Positions 18,424-28,910 of a stretch of DNA of 64,000 nt are shown here, one piece after another. Source of the stretch: Aestuariibius sp. HNIBRBA575. Its GTDB lineage: Bacteria; Pseudomonadota; Alphaproteobacteria; Rhodobacterales; Rhodobacteraceae. A model generated the notes under the pieces. The model was not told the origin of the DNA. It saw only the letters and a program-made list of their open reading frames with translations, and did not search any database. Every line of letters starts with the position of its first letter. Positions within the stretch are counted from its first letter, which is position 1. A program made the position numbers and the translations under genes. The stretch spans positions 268,501-332,500 of the forward strand of contig NZ_CP162414.1 in assembly GCF_040932005.1 (NCBI RefSeq), written 5' to 3'.

Positions 18424-19686
18424 ATGGATCCGACTGGCCTCGCTCCGCGTCGTGCTGCACATTACCTGCTGGGGCAGGTGATCGAAGAAGGCCGTCTGAT
18501 GTCTGAACTGATCGGCGCAGGGGCGTTGGAACGGCTGGTGCCCGAGGATCGCGCACGTGCCCAGCGGTTGGCATTGGATACATTGCGCACCTTGGAACGC
18601 GCGGATCGGATGCTAAAGCCGTTTCTGCAACGCAAACCCCCATTGGCCGTTCAAAACGTTTTGCGCCTTGGCACGTTGGAAATTTGCACCGGCACCGCCG
18701 CGCATGGCGTTGTGAATGCCTGTGTGGAAATCGTAGGTCGGTCAAAACGCACGATGAAATATCGCGGTCTGGTCAATGCGGTGTTGCGTAAAATTGATGC
18801 GGCCAAAGACGGATGGGATAAATTGCCCGTTTCCGTCATGCCCCGTTGGTTGCGCCGTCCTCTGACTCAGGCGTGGGGTGACAAAGCGTTGCAACAAATC
18901 GAACGCGCCCATTTTGCGGGGGCCCCGCTGGATCTGACGCTGAACGGTCCTGTGCCGGATGGTTTGCCGGGCGAAAAACTGCCCAGCGGATCGTGGCGGA
19001 TTCGCGACGGGGCGCAGGTGTCATTGCTGCCGGGATACAAATCCGGCGATTGGTGGGTGCAGGATGCAGCCGCCGCGTTGCCCGTGCGTCTGATGGCCCC
19101 GCAAAAGGGCGAAAAAGTCGTTGATTTATGCGCCGCACCGGGCGGCAAAACCATGCAGATGGCCGCCGCTGGCGCGGATGTCACCGCCGTTGACGTATCC
19201 GAGGGCCGCATGGCGCGGGTGCGGGAAAATCTGAAACGTACCGGGCTGACCGCCAAATGCGTGGTGTCCGACGCCTTTGCCTTTGAGGGCGAAGGATTCG
19301 ACGCGGTTCTGTTGGATGCGCCCTGTTCGGCGACCGGTACGATTCGCCGCCACCCGGATTTGCCCTATGCCAAAGATGGCGCTGAATTTGCCGAACTGAT
19401 CGCCCAGCAGGGTGACATGATCGATCACGCGCTGACGATGCTGAAACCCGGCGGGCGGCTGGTGTTTTGCACCTGTTCACTGCTGCCCGATGAAGGCGAA
19501 GTGCAGATCGACGATGCGCTGGATCGCCACCCGGATCTGGTGGTAGATCGCGATGCCTTGAACGTCGACGGTGTCGATCCGGACTGGATCACCGAAGAAG
19601 GCGGCCTGCGTCTGCGCCCGGATTTCTGGCAGGAACGCGGCGGCATGGACGGATTTTATATGGCGGTTCTGCGAAAGCCTGCGTGA
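18424..19686 (+). CDS. rsmB: 16S rRNA (cytosine-C5) methyltransferase, RsmB/NOP family
   Basis: A 420-residue SAM-dependent RNA methyltransferase. An N-terminal NusB-like domain (about 1-140, RRAAHYLLGQVIEEG and GTLEICTGTAAHGVVNACVE) precedes the catalytic domain with DLCAAPGGKT, the LDAPCSATGTIRRHPD motif and CTCSLLPDEGE. The two cysteines (PC and TC) are the catalytic pair of this family. The NusB domain identifies it as RsmB, which targets C967 of 16S rRNA. GGGAAGA precedes the ATG at 18424. It is followed at 60 bp by the heparinase-like gene. Confidence 0.92.
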   Translation: MDPTGLAPRRAAHYLLGQVIEEGRLMSELIGAGALERLVPEDRARAQRLALDTLRTLERADRMLKPFLQRKPPLAVQNVLRLGTLEICTGTAAHGVVNACVEIVGRSKRTMKYRGLVNAVLRKIDAAKDGWDKLPVSVMPRWLRRPLTQAWGDKALQQIERAHFAGAPLDLTLNGPVPDGLPGEKLPSGSWRIRDGAQVSLLPGYKSGDWWVQDAAAALPVRLMAPQKGEKVVDLCAAPGGKTMQMAAAGADVTAVDVSEGRMARVRENLKRTGLTAKCVVSDAFAFEGEGFDAVLLDAPCSATGTIRRHPDLPYAKDGAEFAELIAQQGDMIDHALTMLKPGGRLVFCTCSLLPDEGEVQIDDALDRHPDLVVDRDALNVDGVDPDWITEEGGLRLRPDFWQERGGMDGFYMAVLRKPA

Positions 19687-19746
19687 CTCGCGCCTTTGTC
19701 CTGTCTATGATGCCTGCCAACAACAAGATGCAAAACACGCATCACA

Positions 19747-21522
19747 ATGAGGCAGCAGATCTTGGCCAAGGCCCGGACATGGACAGCAAGGCGAACCCGC
19801 CTGATGCATCGCGTGCATGCGCGCCTGACGTCCCGCGTGACGGCAGCCAAAGGATTTGTGTCTCAACCTGAACCCCGCACCATTGGCCTGTTTGCACGTG
19901 GCAAACAGCTGATTGCGGGCAATCTGTTATTCGCCGGTCACCTGATCGAAGCACCGGGCAAATCCCTGTGGGATGTGGACGCCCCGGACGAAGCATTTGC
20001 CGAAGTGATCCAAGGGTTTACATGGCTTGATGATCTGGCCGCTGTTGGCGATGCGCGGGCGCGCGAAATCGCAGGCCTTTGGGTTGGGGACTGGATCAAA
20101 ACCTATGGTCGTGGCACCGGGCCGGGCTGGACGCCGGAACTGACCGGGCGGCGGTTGATCCGGTTGATCCATCACGCGACCTTTTTGTTGCGGGGCCGTG
20201 ACAAAGCGTTTTCTGATGCCTTTTATCAAAGCCTGACCCATCAGGCGGAATTTCTGGCCCGTCGTTGGCCGGCGACCCGCCCCGGCGTGGAACGATTCGA
20301 AGCGTTGACCGGGGCAATTTACGCAGGGCATTCTTTGTTGGGCAAAGAAAGCCACGCCACCCCAGCCGAGGCGGCTCTGGCTCGTGAATGCGCGGCGCAG
20401 ATTGATGAACAGGGCGGTCTGGCGACACGCAACCCCGAAGAATTGTTAGAAGTTCTGACATTGTTGAACTGGGCAGCAGAGGCGCTGAACGCGGCAAATC
20501 GCCAAGTGTCAAAGGCCCATCGCGAAGCCGTTGAACGGATTGTGCCCACGTTGCGGGCGCTGCGCCACAAAGACGGATCGTTGGCGCGGTTCCATGGTGG
20601 CGGTCGCGGTCTGGATGGTCGGCTGGACATGGCGCTGGCCGCGTCTGGTGTGAAAAAGCAGCCCCATACTGGGTTGCGGATGGGGTTTGCGCGGGTGTCT
20701 TGTGGGCGGTCATCCGTGATTGTGGATGCCGCAGCGCCACCCACTGGACGCGAAAGCCATGACGCCCACGCATCCACGCTGGCGTTTGAACTGACATCCG
20801 GGCGCCGTCCGGTGATCGTCAATTGCGGATCGGGCGCCAGTTTTGGCGAAGAATGGCGCCGCGCGGGCCGGGCCACCCCCAGTCATTCCACCTTGGGGCT
20901 GGAAGGATATTCATCCTCTCGTCTGGGCAAGGCCAGCGGATTGTCGGGCCTGTCGCGCGAATTGCTGATCGATGTTCCCGCCAAAGTCAGCGCCGAAAGC
21001 AACAAACACGATGATTCCCAGCGGATCGAGCTGTTTCACGACGGCTATCAGAAACTGTTTGGCCTGACCCATGGCCGCACCTTGGAACTATCCTTGGATG
21101 GTCGCGCCCTGATCGGAGAGGATTATCTGGCGGCGATCACCAAAGAGGACCATGGCCTGTTTGACAAAGCATTGGATCGATCCAGCCTGCAGGGCATCCC
21201 CTATGACATCCGATTCCATTTGCACCCAGAGGTCGACGTGTCGATGGATCTGGGCGGCGCTGCGATCAGTCTGGCATTGAAATCCGGCGAAGTTTGGGTG
21301 TTTCGACAGGACGGAAGCGCCGAAATGCGGCTCGAACCGTCAGTTTATCTGGAAAATGGACGATTAAGGCCCCGTGCGACACAGCAAGTGGTTTTATCTG
21401 GGCGTGCAATGTCATATGCGACGCGCGTCCGATGGTCATTGGCCAAGGCACACGAAACCCCTTCGGTGGTGCGTGACCTTGTGCAGGATGGCACGCTCGC
21501 GACACCAGATGTCCAGGATTGA
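19747..21522 (+). CDS. Heparinase II/III-like protein
   Basis: The 591-residue protein has an N-terminal alpha-helical toroid-like region (about 50-300, with [34 protein letters not shown] and [15 protein letters not shown]). A C-terminal beta-rich heparinase II/III domain follows (about 330-570, with [23 protein letters not shown] and [10 protein letters not shown]). These are features of polysaccharide lyases that split uronic acid polymers. The first 40 residues are basic, without a signal peptide. No other polysaccharide genes are near. It lies 14 bp before purH and is probably cotranscribed with it and rsmB. Substrate unknown; it could act in envelope glycan turnover rather than nutrition. 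Confidence 0.8.
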   Translation: MRQQILAKARTWTARRTRLMHRVHARLTSRVTAAKGFVSQPEPRTIGLFARGKQLIAGNLLFAGHLIEAPGKSLWDVDAPDEAFAEVIQGFTWLDDLAAVGDARAREIAGLWVGDWIKTYGRGTGPGWTPELTGRRLIRLIHHATFLLRGRDKAFSDAFYQSLTHQAEFLARRWPATRPGVERFEALTGAIYAGHSLLGKESHATPAEAALARECAAQIDEQGGLATRNPEELLEVLTLLNWAAEALNAANRQVSKAHREAVERIVPTLRALRHKDGSLARFHGGGRGLDGRLDMALAASGVKKQPHTGLRMGFARVSCGRSSVIVDAAAPPTGRESHDAHASTLAFELTSGRRPVIVNCGSGASFGEEWRRAGRATPSHSTLGLEGYSSSRLGKASGLSGLSRELLIDVPAKVSAESNKHDDSQRIELFHDGYQKLFGLTHGRTLELSLDGRALIGEDYLAAITKEDHGLFDKALDRSSLQGIPYDIRFHLHPEVDVSMDLGGAAISLALKSGEVWVFRQDGSAEMRLEPSVYLENGRLRPRATQQVVLSGRAMSYATRVRWSLAKAHETPSVVRDLVQDGTLATPDVQD

Positions 21523-21536
21523 AAGGCTGCCCACCA

Positions 21537-23123
21537 ATGACTGACCACAAAATTCGCCGTGCATTATTGTCCGTTTCGGACAAAACCGGATTGATCGACC
21601 TCGCCAAAGCGCTGAGCGAGCGCGGTGTGGATTTGCTGTCGACTGGCGGCTCTGCCAAAATGATCCGCGATGCGGGCATTCCAGTGCGTGACGTGTCGGA
21701 TGTGACCAATTTCCCCGAAATGATGGATGGCCGGGTCAAAACCCTGCATCCCGGCGTACATGGCGGACTGTTGGCGCTGCGTGACAATGATGCGCATCTG
21801 GCGTCCATGCAGGAACACGACATCAGCGCTATCGATCTGTTGGTGGTGAACCTTTACCCGTTTGAAGAAACCGTCGCCGCAGGTGGCGATTACGATGCCT
21901 GTATCGAAAACATCGACATTGGCGGCCCGGCGATGATCCGTGCAGCCGCGAAAAACCACGCCTTTGTTTCGGTTGTGGTGGATGTGCAGGATTACGACAA
22001 ATTGCTGGGCGATATGGATCAGCATGACGGCGCAACCTGCCCCAAATTCCGCAAAAAACTGGCCCAGACGGCTTATGCGCGCACTGCGGCTTATGATGCG
22101 GCCGTTAGCACGTGGATGGCGGATGCGATAGGCGTAGAAACACCCCGCCGTCGTGCGTTTGCGGGCACATTGGCGCAAACCTTGCGCTATGGTGAAAACC
22201 CCCATCAGCAGGCTGCGTTTTACACCGATGGTTCAAACCGTCCCGGTGTCGCCACTGCACGTCAATTGCAGGGCAAAGAGCTGTCTTATAACAACATCAA
22301 CGACACAGACGCGGCGTTTGAACTGGTCAGTGAATTTGACCCAGCGAATGGCCCGGCCTGTGCGATCATCAAACACGCCAATCCTTGCGGTGTTGCGCAG
22401 GGCAAAACGCTGGAAGACGCCTATCGCAAAGCGTTTGACTGCGACCGTACGTCGGCCTTTGGCGGGATTGTCGCGCTGAACCAGAAACTGGACGCCGACA
22501 CGGCGCGCGCGATCACCGAAATCTTTACCGAAGTTGTGATTGCCCCCGGCGCGGATGACGCGGCTCAGGAAATTTTTGCGGCCAAGAAAAACCTGCGTTT
22601 GTTGCTGACAGACGGCCTGTCCGACCCTGCAGAAACCGGTCTGACCTATCGTCAGGTGTCCGGCGGCATGCTGGTACAAGGCAAAGATACCGGGTTTGTC
22701 GGTCTGGACGATCTGAAAGTGGTGACCAAATTGGCCCCTACAGATGCCCAGATGCAGGACCTGCTGCTGGCTTGGAAAATCGCGAAACACGTGAAATCCA
22801 ACGCCATCGTCTATGTCAAAGACGGTGCAACCGTTGGCGTTGGTGCCGGGCAAATGAGCCGCGTTGACAGCGCGTTGATCGCCGCCAAAAAGGCAGAGCG
22901 CATGGCAGAAACGCTGGGTCTGGCCACACCGCTGACCATCGGGTCGGCTGTGGCGTCCGATGCGTTTTTCCCATTCCCTGACGGATTGCTAGAAGCTGCC
23001 GCTGCTGGCGCGACATGTGTGATTCAGCCGGGCGGGTCCATGCGGGACGACGAAGTGATCGCAGCTGCTGATGAGGCCGGATTGGCCATGGTTCTGACGG
23101 GCATGCGCCATTTCCGGCACTGA
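21537..23123 (+). CDS. purH: Bifunctional AICAR formyltransferase / IMP cyclohydrolase
   Basis: Performs the last two steps of IMP synthesis. The 528-residue protein has an N-terminal MGS-like cyclohydrolase domain (about 1-150, [24 protein letters not shown]) and a C-terminal AICAR transformylase domain with [23 protein letters not shown], the catalytic KHANPCGVA and DRTSAFGGI. The ATG at 21537 follows GAAAGG; an upstream TTG would add six residues overlapping the previous gene. It lies just downstream of the heparinase-like gene and upstream of lspA. Confidence 0.98.
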   Translation: MTDHKIRRALLSVSDKTGLIDLAKALSERGVDLLSTGGSAKMIRDAGIPVRDVSDVTNFPEMMDGRVKTLHPGVHGGLLALRDNDAHLASMQEHDISAIDLLVVNLYPFEETVAAGGDYDACIENIDIGGPAMIRAAAKNHAFVSVVVDVQDYDKLLGDMDQHDGATCPKFRKKLAQTAYARTAAYDAAVSTWMADAIGVETPRRRAFAGTLAQTLRYGENPHQQAAFYTDGSNRPGVATARQLQGKELSYNNINDTDAAFELVSEFDPANGPACAIIKHANPCGVAQGKTLEDAYRKAFDCDRTSAFGGIVALNQKLDADTARAITEIFTEVVIAPGADDAAQEIFAAKKNLRLLLTDGLSDPAETGLTYRQVSGGMLVQGKDTGFVGLDDLKVVTKLAPTDAQMQDLLLAWKIAKHVKSNAIVYVKDGATVGVGAGQMSRVDSALIAAKKAERMAETLGLATPLTIGSAVASDAFFPFPDGLLEAAAAGATCVIQPGGSMRDDEVIAAADEAGLAMVLTGMRHFRH

Positions 23124-23148
23124 TCCGACTAAAATGAAAGGGCGTGAT

Positions 23149-23637
23149 ATGCGGCTGACTTTTTGGATGTCTTTCTGGGTGTTCCTGGTTGATCAGGCGA
23201 CAAAGTATTTTGTCGTGCACACTTTGGATTTGAACACCCGCCAAGTTGTCGACGTGTTCCCGCCCTTTCTGACATTTCGCATGGCATGGAACGAAGGCAT
23301 CAATTTCGGGCTGTTTGCCGGGCTTGATATGCGCTGGATTCTGGTGGGCGTCGCTGTCGCAATTTCGCTGTTTGTGTTGTGGTGGGTGCGTCGCGAAGGC
23401 GGCAGCAAATGGGTCTATCTATCGGCCGGATTGCTGGTCGGGGGCGCGCTGGGCAATATCGTGGACCGGATTTTATATGGGGCGGTGGCGGATTTTCTGA
23501 ACATGTCCTGCTGTGGTATCCGCAATCCCTATGCGTTCAACATCGCCGATATCGCGATTTTTGCGGGCGCGATTGGGCTGGTCCTGTTCACCGGCGAAAA
23601 AAAGCCACACAAAAACGACACCAAGAAGACATCGTGA
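23149..23637 (+). CDS. lspA: Lipoprotein signal peptidase (signal peptidase II)
   Basis: An inner-membrane aspartyl protease that removes signal peptides from prolipoproteins. The 162-residue protein has four membrane segments, the first in residues 1-20. The catalytic aspartates are in GNIVDRI and FNIADIAI. WNEGINFG is another family block. I start at the ATG at 23149, which has AAAGGG at good spacing; an ATG at 23134 is also in frame. The next gene encodes a lipoprotein, its likely substrate, 52 bp downstream. Confidence 0.95.
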   Translation: MRLTFWMSFWVFLVDQATKYFVVHTLDLNTRQVVDVFPPFLTFRMAWNEGINFGLFAGLDMRWILVGVAVAISLFVLWWVRREGGSKWVYLSAGLLVGGALGNIVDRILYGAVADFLNMSCCGIRNPYAFNIADIAIFAGAIGLVLFTGEKKPHKNDTKKTS

Positions 23638-23689
23638 CCTTTTGAATTGGCTGGGTTAAAAGGGCGCAACACGTATCCGGGGGGATCGC

Positions 23690-24190
23690 ATGCTGCGCCT
23701 TTTTATTATTGCAATCACACTTGTTGGATTGACCGCTTGCACCAATGGCAAGCGCACGCTGCATGATTTTAGTGGCGAAACGGCGGGGCCGGATGAATTT
23801 TCAGTCATGCCATCCCGTCCGCTGGAAATGCCTGCGGATTTGAACGTTTTGCCAACGCCAACCCCCGGCGGCAGCAATTTGACCGACGCCAACCCGATGG
23901 CGGATGCGATTGTGGCACTGGGTGGCAACCCTGCCGCCGTGCAGGGCGCCATTCCCGCGGCTGATACGGCCTTGCTGGCCCATGTGAACCGCAACGGTGT
24001 ATCGCCAAATATCCGCGCTGATTTGGCCGAAGAAGACGCACGTTTTCGGCGGCGTCGCACAGCTGGCCCGTTTCGGGGTGGCGATCGATATTTCCGCGCC
24101 TATGCGGGCCAAGCACTTGATGCGCAATCTGAAATGGACCGGTTCCGCAATATCGGCGTTCAGGTTCCATCCGCCCCACCTGCCCAATAA
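23690..24190 (+). CDS. DUF3035 lipoprotein, BamF-like
   Basis: The 166-residue protein has a lipoprotein signal (residues 1-16) ending in the lipobox LTAC, so it is lipidated at Cys17. The mature part contains DEFSVMPSRPLEMP, the conserved core of DUF3035. The family includes BamF, an alphaproteobacterial accessory subunit of the outer-membrane protein assembly machine. Location next to lspA and ahead of periplasmic M16 peptidases fits an envelope biogenesis cluster. The rest of the protein is proline/alanine-rich and probably disordered. Confidence 0.78.
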   Translation: MLRLFIIAITLVGLTACTNGKRTLHDFSGETAGPDEFSVMPSRPLEMPADLNVLPTPTPGGSNLTDANPMADAIVALGGNPAAVQGAIPAADTALLAHVNRNGVSPNIRADLAEEDARFRRRRTAGPFRGGDRYFRAYAGQALDAQSEMDRFRNIGVQVPSAPPAQ

Positions 24191-24354
24191 TCCCGCAGGT
24201 TTCTACAAAACCACCCCGGTTTCGGCAAATTATCGCGCGGTGCGTCAACGTTTCGTTAACCACGCTGACGAATGCTCACATTCTCGTTGAGCACGCTTGA
24301 ACTATGGTCAATCAGTCGTAGCTTGTGTTGTGACGCAATTTCAAGGATTTGCCC

Positions 24355-25686
24355 ATGCGCCGCATTTTTGCAGCTCTTTTTACTCTGACCGCGACGCAGG
24401 TTTCTGCGCAAGAGGTCACAAATTACACGCTTGATAACGGGATGGAGGTCGTTGTGATCGAGGATCACCGCGCCCCCGTTGTATCGCATATGGTGTGGTA
24501 TCGCACCGGATCGGCGGATGAACCGGTCGGCGCCTCAGGCGTGGCCCATTTTCTGGAACACCTGCTGTTTAAGGCGACCGAAAACCTAGAAAGCGGCGAA
24601 TTATCCGCGACCGTTGCCGCGAATGGTGGCAGTGACAACGCGTTTACCAGCTACGATTATACCGCTTACTATCAAAGGGTTGCGTCAGATCGACTGGAAT
24701 TGATGATGTCGATGGAATCGGATCGGATGAACAATCTGCGCCTGACCGAAGATGACATTGAAACAGAACGTCAGGTGATCATCGAAGAACGCAATCAACG
24801 CACGGAAAACAGTCCCGGCGCCCTTGCGCGGGAACAAATGCGTGCGGCGCAATACTTAAACCACCGCTACGGCGTGCCGATTATTGGCTGGAAACACGAA
24901 ATGCTTGAGCTGAGCCTTGAGGATGCGTTGGATTTCTATGACCTTTATTATTCGCCCAACAATGCAATTCTGATCGTGGCCGGGGATGTGCAGCCCGATG
25001 CCGTGCTGGCATTGGCCGAAAAGTACTACGGTGTGATACCCGCCGAGGATCAACTGCCCGAACGCCTGCGCCCCGCAGAGCCGCCCCAAACCGCCGAACG
25101 CCGTCTGGTCTACGAAGATCCCCGCGTGTCGCAGCCCTATGTGACCCGGTCTTATCTGGCGCCCGAACGGGATGCCGGCGCCCAAGAAGAAGCCGCCGCG
25201 CTGGTCTATCTGGCAGAGTTGCTGGGCGGGTCGCCATTCACGTCCGCATTGGGCGTTGCGTTGCAATTTGATACCCAAATGGCTGTGTATTCGTCGGCCT
25301 TTTACAGCGCTGGTTCGCTGGATGACACGACATTTGGCGTGGTTGTGGTGCCCGCCCAAGGCGTCACATTACAACAAGGCGAAGCCGCGATGGATCAGGT
25401 TATCGCGGACTTTTTGGCCAATGATATTGATCCCGAACAGATGGAACGTCTGCGCACTCAATTACGCGCAAGTGAGATTTTCGCCAAAGACAATGTCGAA
25501 GGGCTGGCGCGTCGCTATGGGGCGGGGCTGACCCAAGGTCTGGAAATCCAGGACATTCAGGATTGGCCGGAAATCCTGCAAAACGTGACCGCCGCGGATG
25601 TCAAAGCCGCCGCAGAACGTGTGTTTGACCGCAATCAATCCGTGACAGCCTTTGTTGTTCCAAACCGTGGGGTTCTGAACCAATGA
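24355..25686 (+). CDS. M16 family zinc metallopeptidase, catalytic subunit
   Basis: The 443-residue exported protein has a signal peptide (residues 1-18, ending VSA) and the inverted zinc motif HFLEH (His65, Glu68, His69), with downstream Glu in ERQVIIEERNQR as third ligand. The C-terminal M16 domain is also present. Start at ATG 24355 after AAGGA; a TTG two codons upstream is less likely. Its stop overlaps the start of the second M16 gene (ATGA), so the two are translated together and probably form a heterodimer like mitochondrial processing peptidase. Likely a periplasmic peptide-degrading enzyme. Confidence 0.92.
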   Translation: MRRIFAALFTLTATQVSAQEVTNYTLDNGMEVVVIEDHRAPVVSHMVWYRTGSADEPVGASGVAHFLEHLLFKATENLESGELSATVAANGGSDNAFTSYDYTAYYQRVASDRLELMMSMESDRMNNLRLTEDDIETERQVIIEERNQRTENSPGALAREQMRAAQYLNHRYGVPIIGWKHEMLELSLEDALDFYDLYYSPNNAILIVAGDVQPDAVLALAEKYYGVIPAEDQLPERLRPAEPPQTAERRLVYEDPRVSQPYVTRSYLAPERDAGAQEEAAALVYLAELLGGSPFTSALGVALQFDTQMAVYSSAFYSAGSLDDTTFGVVVVPAQGVTLQQGEAAMDQVIADFLANDIDPEQMERLRTQLRASEIFAKDNVEGLARRYGAGLTQGLEIQDIQDWPEILQNVTAADVKAAAERVFDRNQSVTAFVVPNRGVLNQ

Positions 25687-27002
25687 TCCGTTTATTTGCC
25701 GCATTCACAATGCTTTGGGCCTCCACCGCCACAGCCGAGGTCGACATCCAAGAGGTCACTTCGCCCGGTGGAATCACCGCTTGGTTGGTTGAGGCCCACG
25801 AAATTCCGTTCACCGCGTTGGAAATCCGCATTCGAGGCGGAGCCTCGCTGGATTTACCGGAAAAACGTGGCGCCTCAAACCTGATGACCGGCCTCTTAGA
25901 AGAAGGGTCGGGCGACATGAACGCCCAAGAGTTCCAGACAGAGTTGGAAAGCCTCGCCGCGACGTTCAGCTATCGGATTTATGACGATACCTTTTCCCTG
26001 TCAGCGCGGTTTTTGACTGAAAACCAAGACGATGCGATTGCATTGTTACGTCAATCCATCATCGATCCCAGCTTTGATCAGGATGCCATCGAAAGGGTCC
26101 GTGCGCAGGTCATTTCAGGCATTCAATCGGATGCCAAGGACCCCGACAGCATTGCCAGTGCGACCTATGATCAGCTGGCGTTTGGCGATCATCCTTATGG
26201 GTCATCGCTGGACGGGACCGAAGACAGCGTGAACGCGCTGACACGGGATGATCTGATCCAAGCCCATCAACGTGTCCTGACCCGCGATCGGATTTATGTT
26301 GGCGCTGTGGGCGACATCACGGCTGATGATCTGGGTCTGTTGCTGGATACGTTACTGGGGGAACTGCCCGCGACGGGACCGGAATTGCCGGATCGGATCG
26401 ACTATACGCTGGCCGGGGGCACGACTGTCGTGGACTACGAAACCCCGCAATCGGTCGCGATTTTCGGCCATGGCGGCATTACCCGCGATGACGACGATTT
26501 CTTTGCGGCGTATATCCTGAACGAAATTTTGGGGGGCCGGGGCCGCGAAAGCCGCTTGATGAAAGAGGTCCGCGAAGAGCGCGGCCTGACCTATGGCGTC
26601 TATTCCTATCTGGTGCCCAAGGACCTGTCGGAACAATATTTGGGGTCGCTTGCCTCTGCGAACGAAACCATGGCCGAAGCGTTGGATGTAATCCGCGCGG
26701 AATGGACGAAACTGGCAGAAAATGGCGTGTCCGAACAGGAATTGAGCGATGCCAAAACCTATCTGACGGGCGCGTATCCACTGCGGTTTGATGGGAATGG
26801 TCCGATTGCGGACATCATGGTTGGCATGCAGATGACCGGCCTGCCGATTGATTATATCGCCACGCGTAATGATCAAATCAACGCCGTCACGCTTGAGGAA
26901 ATCAATCGGGTAGCGCGTGAAATCCTTGATCCAGATGGGCTTCATTTCGTGGTCGTGGGTCAGCCGGTTGGGTTGGAAACAACCGCGCCGGTTAACCAAT
27001 AA
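25683..27002 (+). CDS. M16 family protein, non-catalytic subunit
   Basis: The 439-residue exported protein (signal peptide to about residue 18, STATA) has the M16 fold but no HxxEH motif: the corresponding stretch reads ASNLMTGLLEEG. It keeps the C-terminal RESRLMKEVREERGLTYGVYSY segment with the Arg/Tyr pair that binds substrate carbonyls in the partner-type domain. It is therefore expected to pair with the active subunit encoded just upstream, with a 4-base overlap. It ends 42 bases before mutL. Confidence 0.9.
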   Translation: MIRLFAAFTMLWASTATAEVDIQEVTSPGGITAWLVEAHEIPFTALEIRIRGGASLDLPEKRGASNLMTGLLEEGSGDMNAQEFQTELESLAATFSYRIYDDTFSLSARFLTENQDDAIALLRQSIIDPSFDQDAIERVRAQVISGIQSDAKDPDSIASATYDQLAFGDHPYGSSLDGTEDSVNALTRDDLIQAHQRVLTRDRIYVGAVGDITADDLGLLLDTLLGELPATGPELPDRIDYTLAGGTTVVDYETPQSVAIFGHGGITRDDDDFFAAYILNEILGGRGRESRLMKEVREERGLTYGVYSYLVPKDLSEQYLGSLASANETMAEALDVIRAEWTKLAENGVSEQELSDAKTYLTGAYPLRFDGNGPIADIMVGMQMTGLPIDYIATRNDQINAVTLEEINRVAREILDPDGLHFVVVGQPVGLETTAPVNQ

Positions 27003-27044
27003 GACCCTCGTAGAATCGGGAATGGCTATGCTATCTATAGCGGC

Positions 27045-28910
27045 ATGGCCATTCCTGACCCCAAGATAAGCGAAAAACAGCCCGTTATCCGTCAACTGGA
27101 CGAAGGCGCGATCAACCGGATCGCCGCCGGCGAAGTTGTGGAACGCCCTGCATCCGCAGTGAAAGAGTTGGTTGAAAACGCCATCGATGCGGGTGCAACC
27201 CGAATTTCCATCGATATTGCGGATGGCGGCAAAACCCTGATCCGGGTCACAGATGATGGGTGCGGCATTGCCGGGGTGGATTTGCCGCTGGCCCTGTCAC
27301 GCCATGCTACGTCAAAAATCGACGGGTCGGACCTGTTGGATATCCATACATTCGGATTTCGAGGCGAGGCATTGCCATCGCTGGGCGCCGTGGGCCGGTT
27401 GACCATCACCAGCCGTGCGACCGGCCATGAGGCGGCGACGATCACGGTGAACGGCGGCCAGATGGGCCCAGTCAAACCGGCGGCATTGACCCGTGGCACG
27501 GTGATCGAGCTAAAGGATCTATTTTTCGCTACGCCCGCCCGGTTAAAATTCTTGCGCACGGACCGCGCCGAACAACAGGCGATTTCGGATGTGGTCAAAC
27601 GGCTCGCCATGGCGGAACCGTTCATCGGCTTCACCTTGCGGGACGTGTCGTCGGGCAAAGACCGGGTGACATTTCGCGCCGATCCGCAAACCGGCGATAT
27701 GTTTGACGCGCTACGTGGACGATTATCATCGGTGCTGGGGCGGGATTTTGCTGAAAATGCGATCCCGTTGGATGCGGAACGCGATGGGTTCCACCTGACC
27801 GGATATGGCGCATTGCCGACCTATTCACGCGGGTCGGCCGTTCAGCAATTCCTGTTTGTGAACGGCCGCCCGGTGCGGGACAAATTGCTGATCGGGGCGC
27901 TGCGCGGGGCCTATATGGATTTCCTCAGTCGCGACCGCCACCCGGCGGCAGTTTTGTTCATCGATTGTGACCCCCACAAGGTGGATGTGAACGTGCACCC
28001 CGCCAAATCCGAGGTTCGATTTCGCGATCCCGGCACTGTGCGTGGGTTGATTGTGTCGGGTCTGCGCCATGCCTTGGCGGATGCGGGGCATCGCGCGTCA
28101 ACAACTGTCGCGGGGGCCACTTTGGGGGCGATGCGTCCCGAAACAAATGCGCCACCTGGGCGGATTTATCAGATGGATCGCGCGGGATATGCGCCCACGC
28201 AATATACCCCATCGCCCAGCTATCCCACTGGTTTTGCAGAGAGTTTGACCGAAAGTTTCACCGAAACGATGTCGCCCTCTGCGCGGGTTGAACCCACATT
28301 CGACCCTCAGGAAACGACCCAAAGCGAACACCTGCCATTGGGGGCCGCACGCGCGCAGGTGCATGAAAACTACATCGTGGCGCAGACCGAAACCGGGATT
28401 GTGATCGTCGATCAACACGCGGCCCATGAACGTCTGGTTTATGAGCGATTGAAAAATCAGATGGCGGATAACGGTGTCGCGGCGCAGGCGTTGTTGATCC
28501 CGGAAATCATCGAAATGTCAGATGGCGACGCGGCAATGCTGCTGTCGCATGCCGATGAATTGGCAAAGCTGGGACTGACGTTGGAACCGTTCGGCGGCGG
28601 CGCAATTGCTGTGCGTGAAACCCCCGCCATATTGGGCGAAATCAACGCCGAAGCGATGCTGCGCGATGTGTTGGACGAATTGGCCGATCTGGGCGACAGC
28701 ACCACGGTGCAGGCCCGCATCGAAGCCATCCTGAGCCGCGTCGCCTGTCATGGATCGATCCGTTCGGGCCGTCAAATGCGGGCCGAGGAAATGAACGCTT
28801 TGTTGCGCGAAATGGAGGCAACCCCCCATTCCGGCCAATGCAATCACGGCCGCCCCACCTATGTGGAGCTGCAACTTAGCGATATCGAAAGGTTGTTTGG
28901 ACGCACATGA
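27045..28910 (+). CDS. mutL: DNA mismatch repair protein MutL
   Basis: MutL couples mismatch recognition by MutS to strand removal. The 621-residue protein has the GHKL ATPase motifs [29 protein letters not shown] (split over residues 28-52), DDGCGI, and FRGEAL. The C-terminal domain has the metal-binding endonuclease motif [12 protein letters not shown] and QCNHGRPT, so it is of the nicking type found in bacteria without MutH. No good Shine-Dalgarno precedes the ATG at 27045. The stop overlaps the rmuC start by four bases. Confidence 0.96.
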   Translation: MAIPDPKISEKQPVIRQLDEGAINRIAAGEVVERPASAVKELVENAIDAGATRISIDIADGGKTLIRVTDDGCGIAGVDLPLALSRHATSKIDGSDLLDIHTFGFRGEALPSLGAVGRLTITSRATGHEAATITVNGGQMGPVKPAALTRGTVIELKDLFFATPARLKFLRTDRAEQQAISDVVKRLAMAEPFIGFTLRDVSSGKDRVTFRADPQTGDMFDALRGRLSSVLGRDFAENAIPLDAERDGFHLTGYGALPTYSRGSAVQQFLFVNGRPVRDKLLIGALRGAYMDFLSRDRHPAAVLFIDCDPHKVDVNVHPAKSEVRFRDPGTVRGLIVSGLRHALADAGHRASTTVAGATLGAMRPETNAPPGRIYQMDRAGYAPTQYTPSPSYPTGFAESLTESFTETMSPSARVEPTFDPQETTQSEHLPLGAARAQVHENYIVAQTETGIVIVDQHAAHERLVYERLKNQMADNGVAAQALLIPEIIEMSDGDAAMLLSHADELAKLGLTLEPFGGGAIAVRETPAILGEINAEAMLRDVLDELADLGDSTTVQARIEAILSRVACHGSIRSGRQMRAEEMNALLREMEATPHSGQCNHGRPTYVELQLSDIERLFGRT

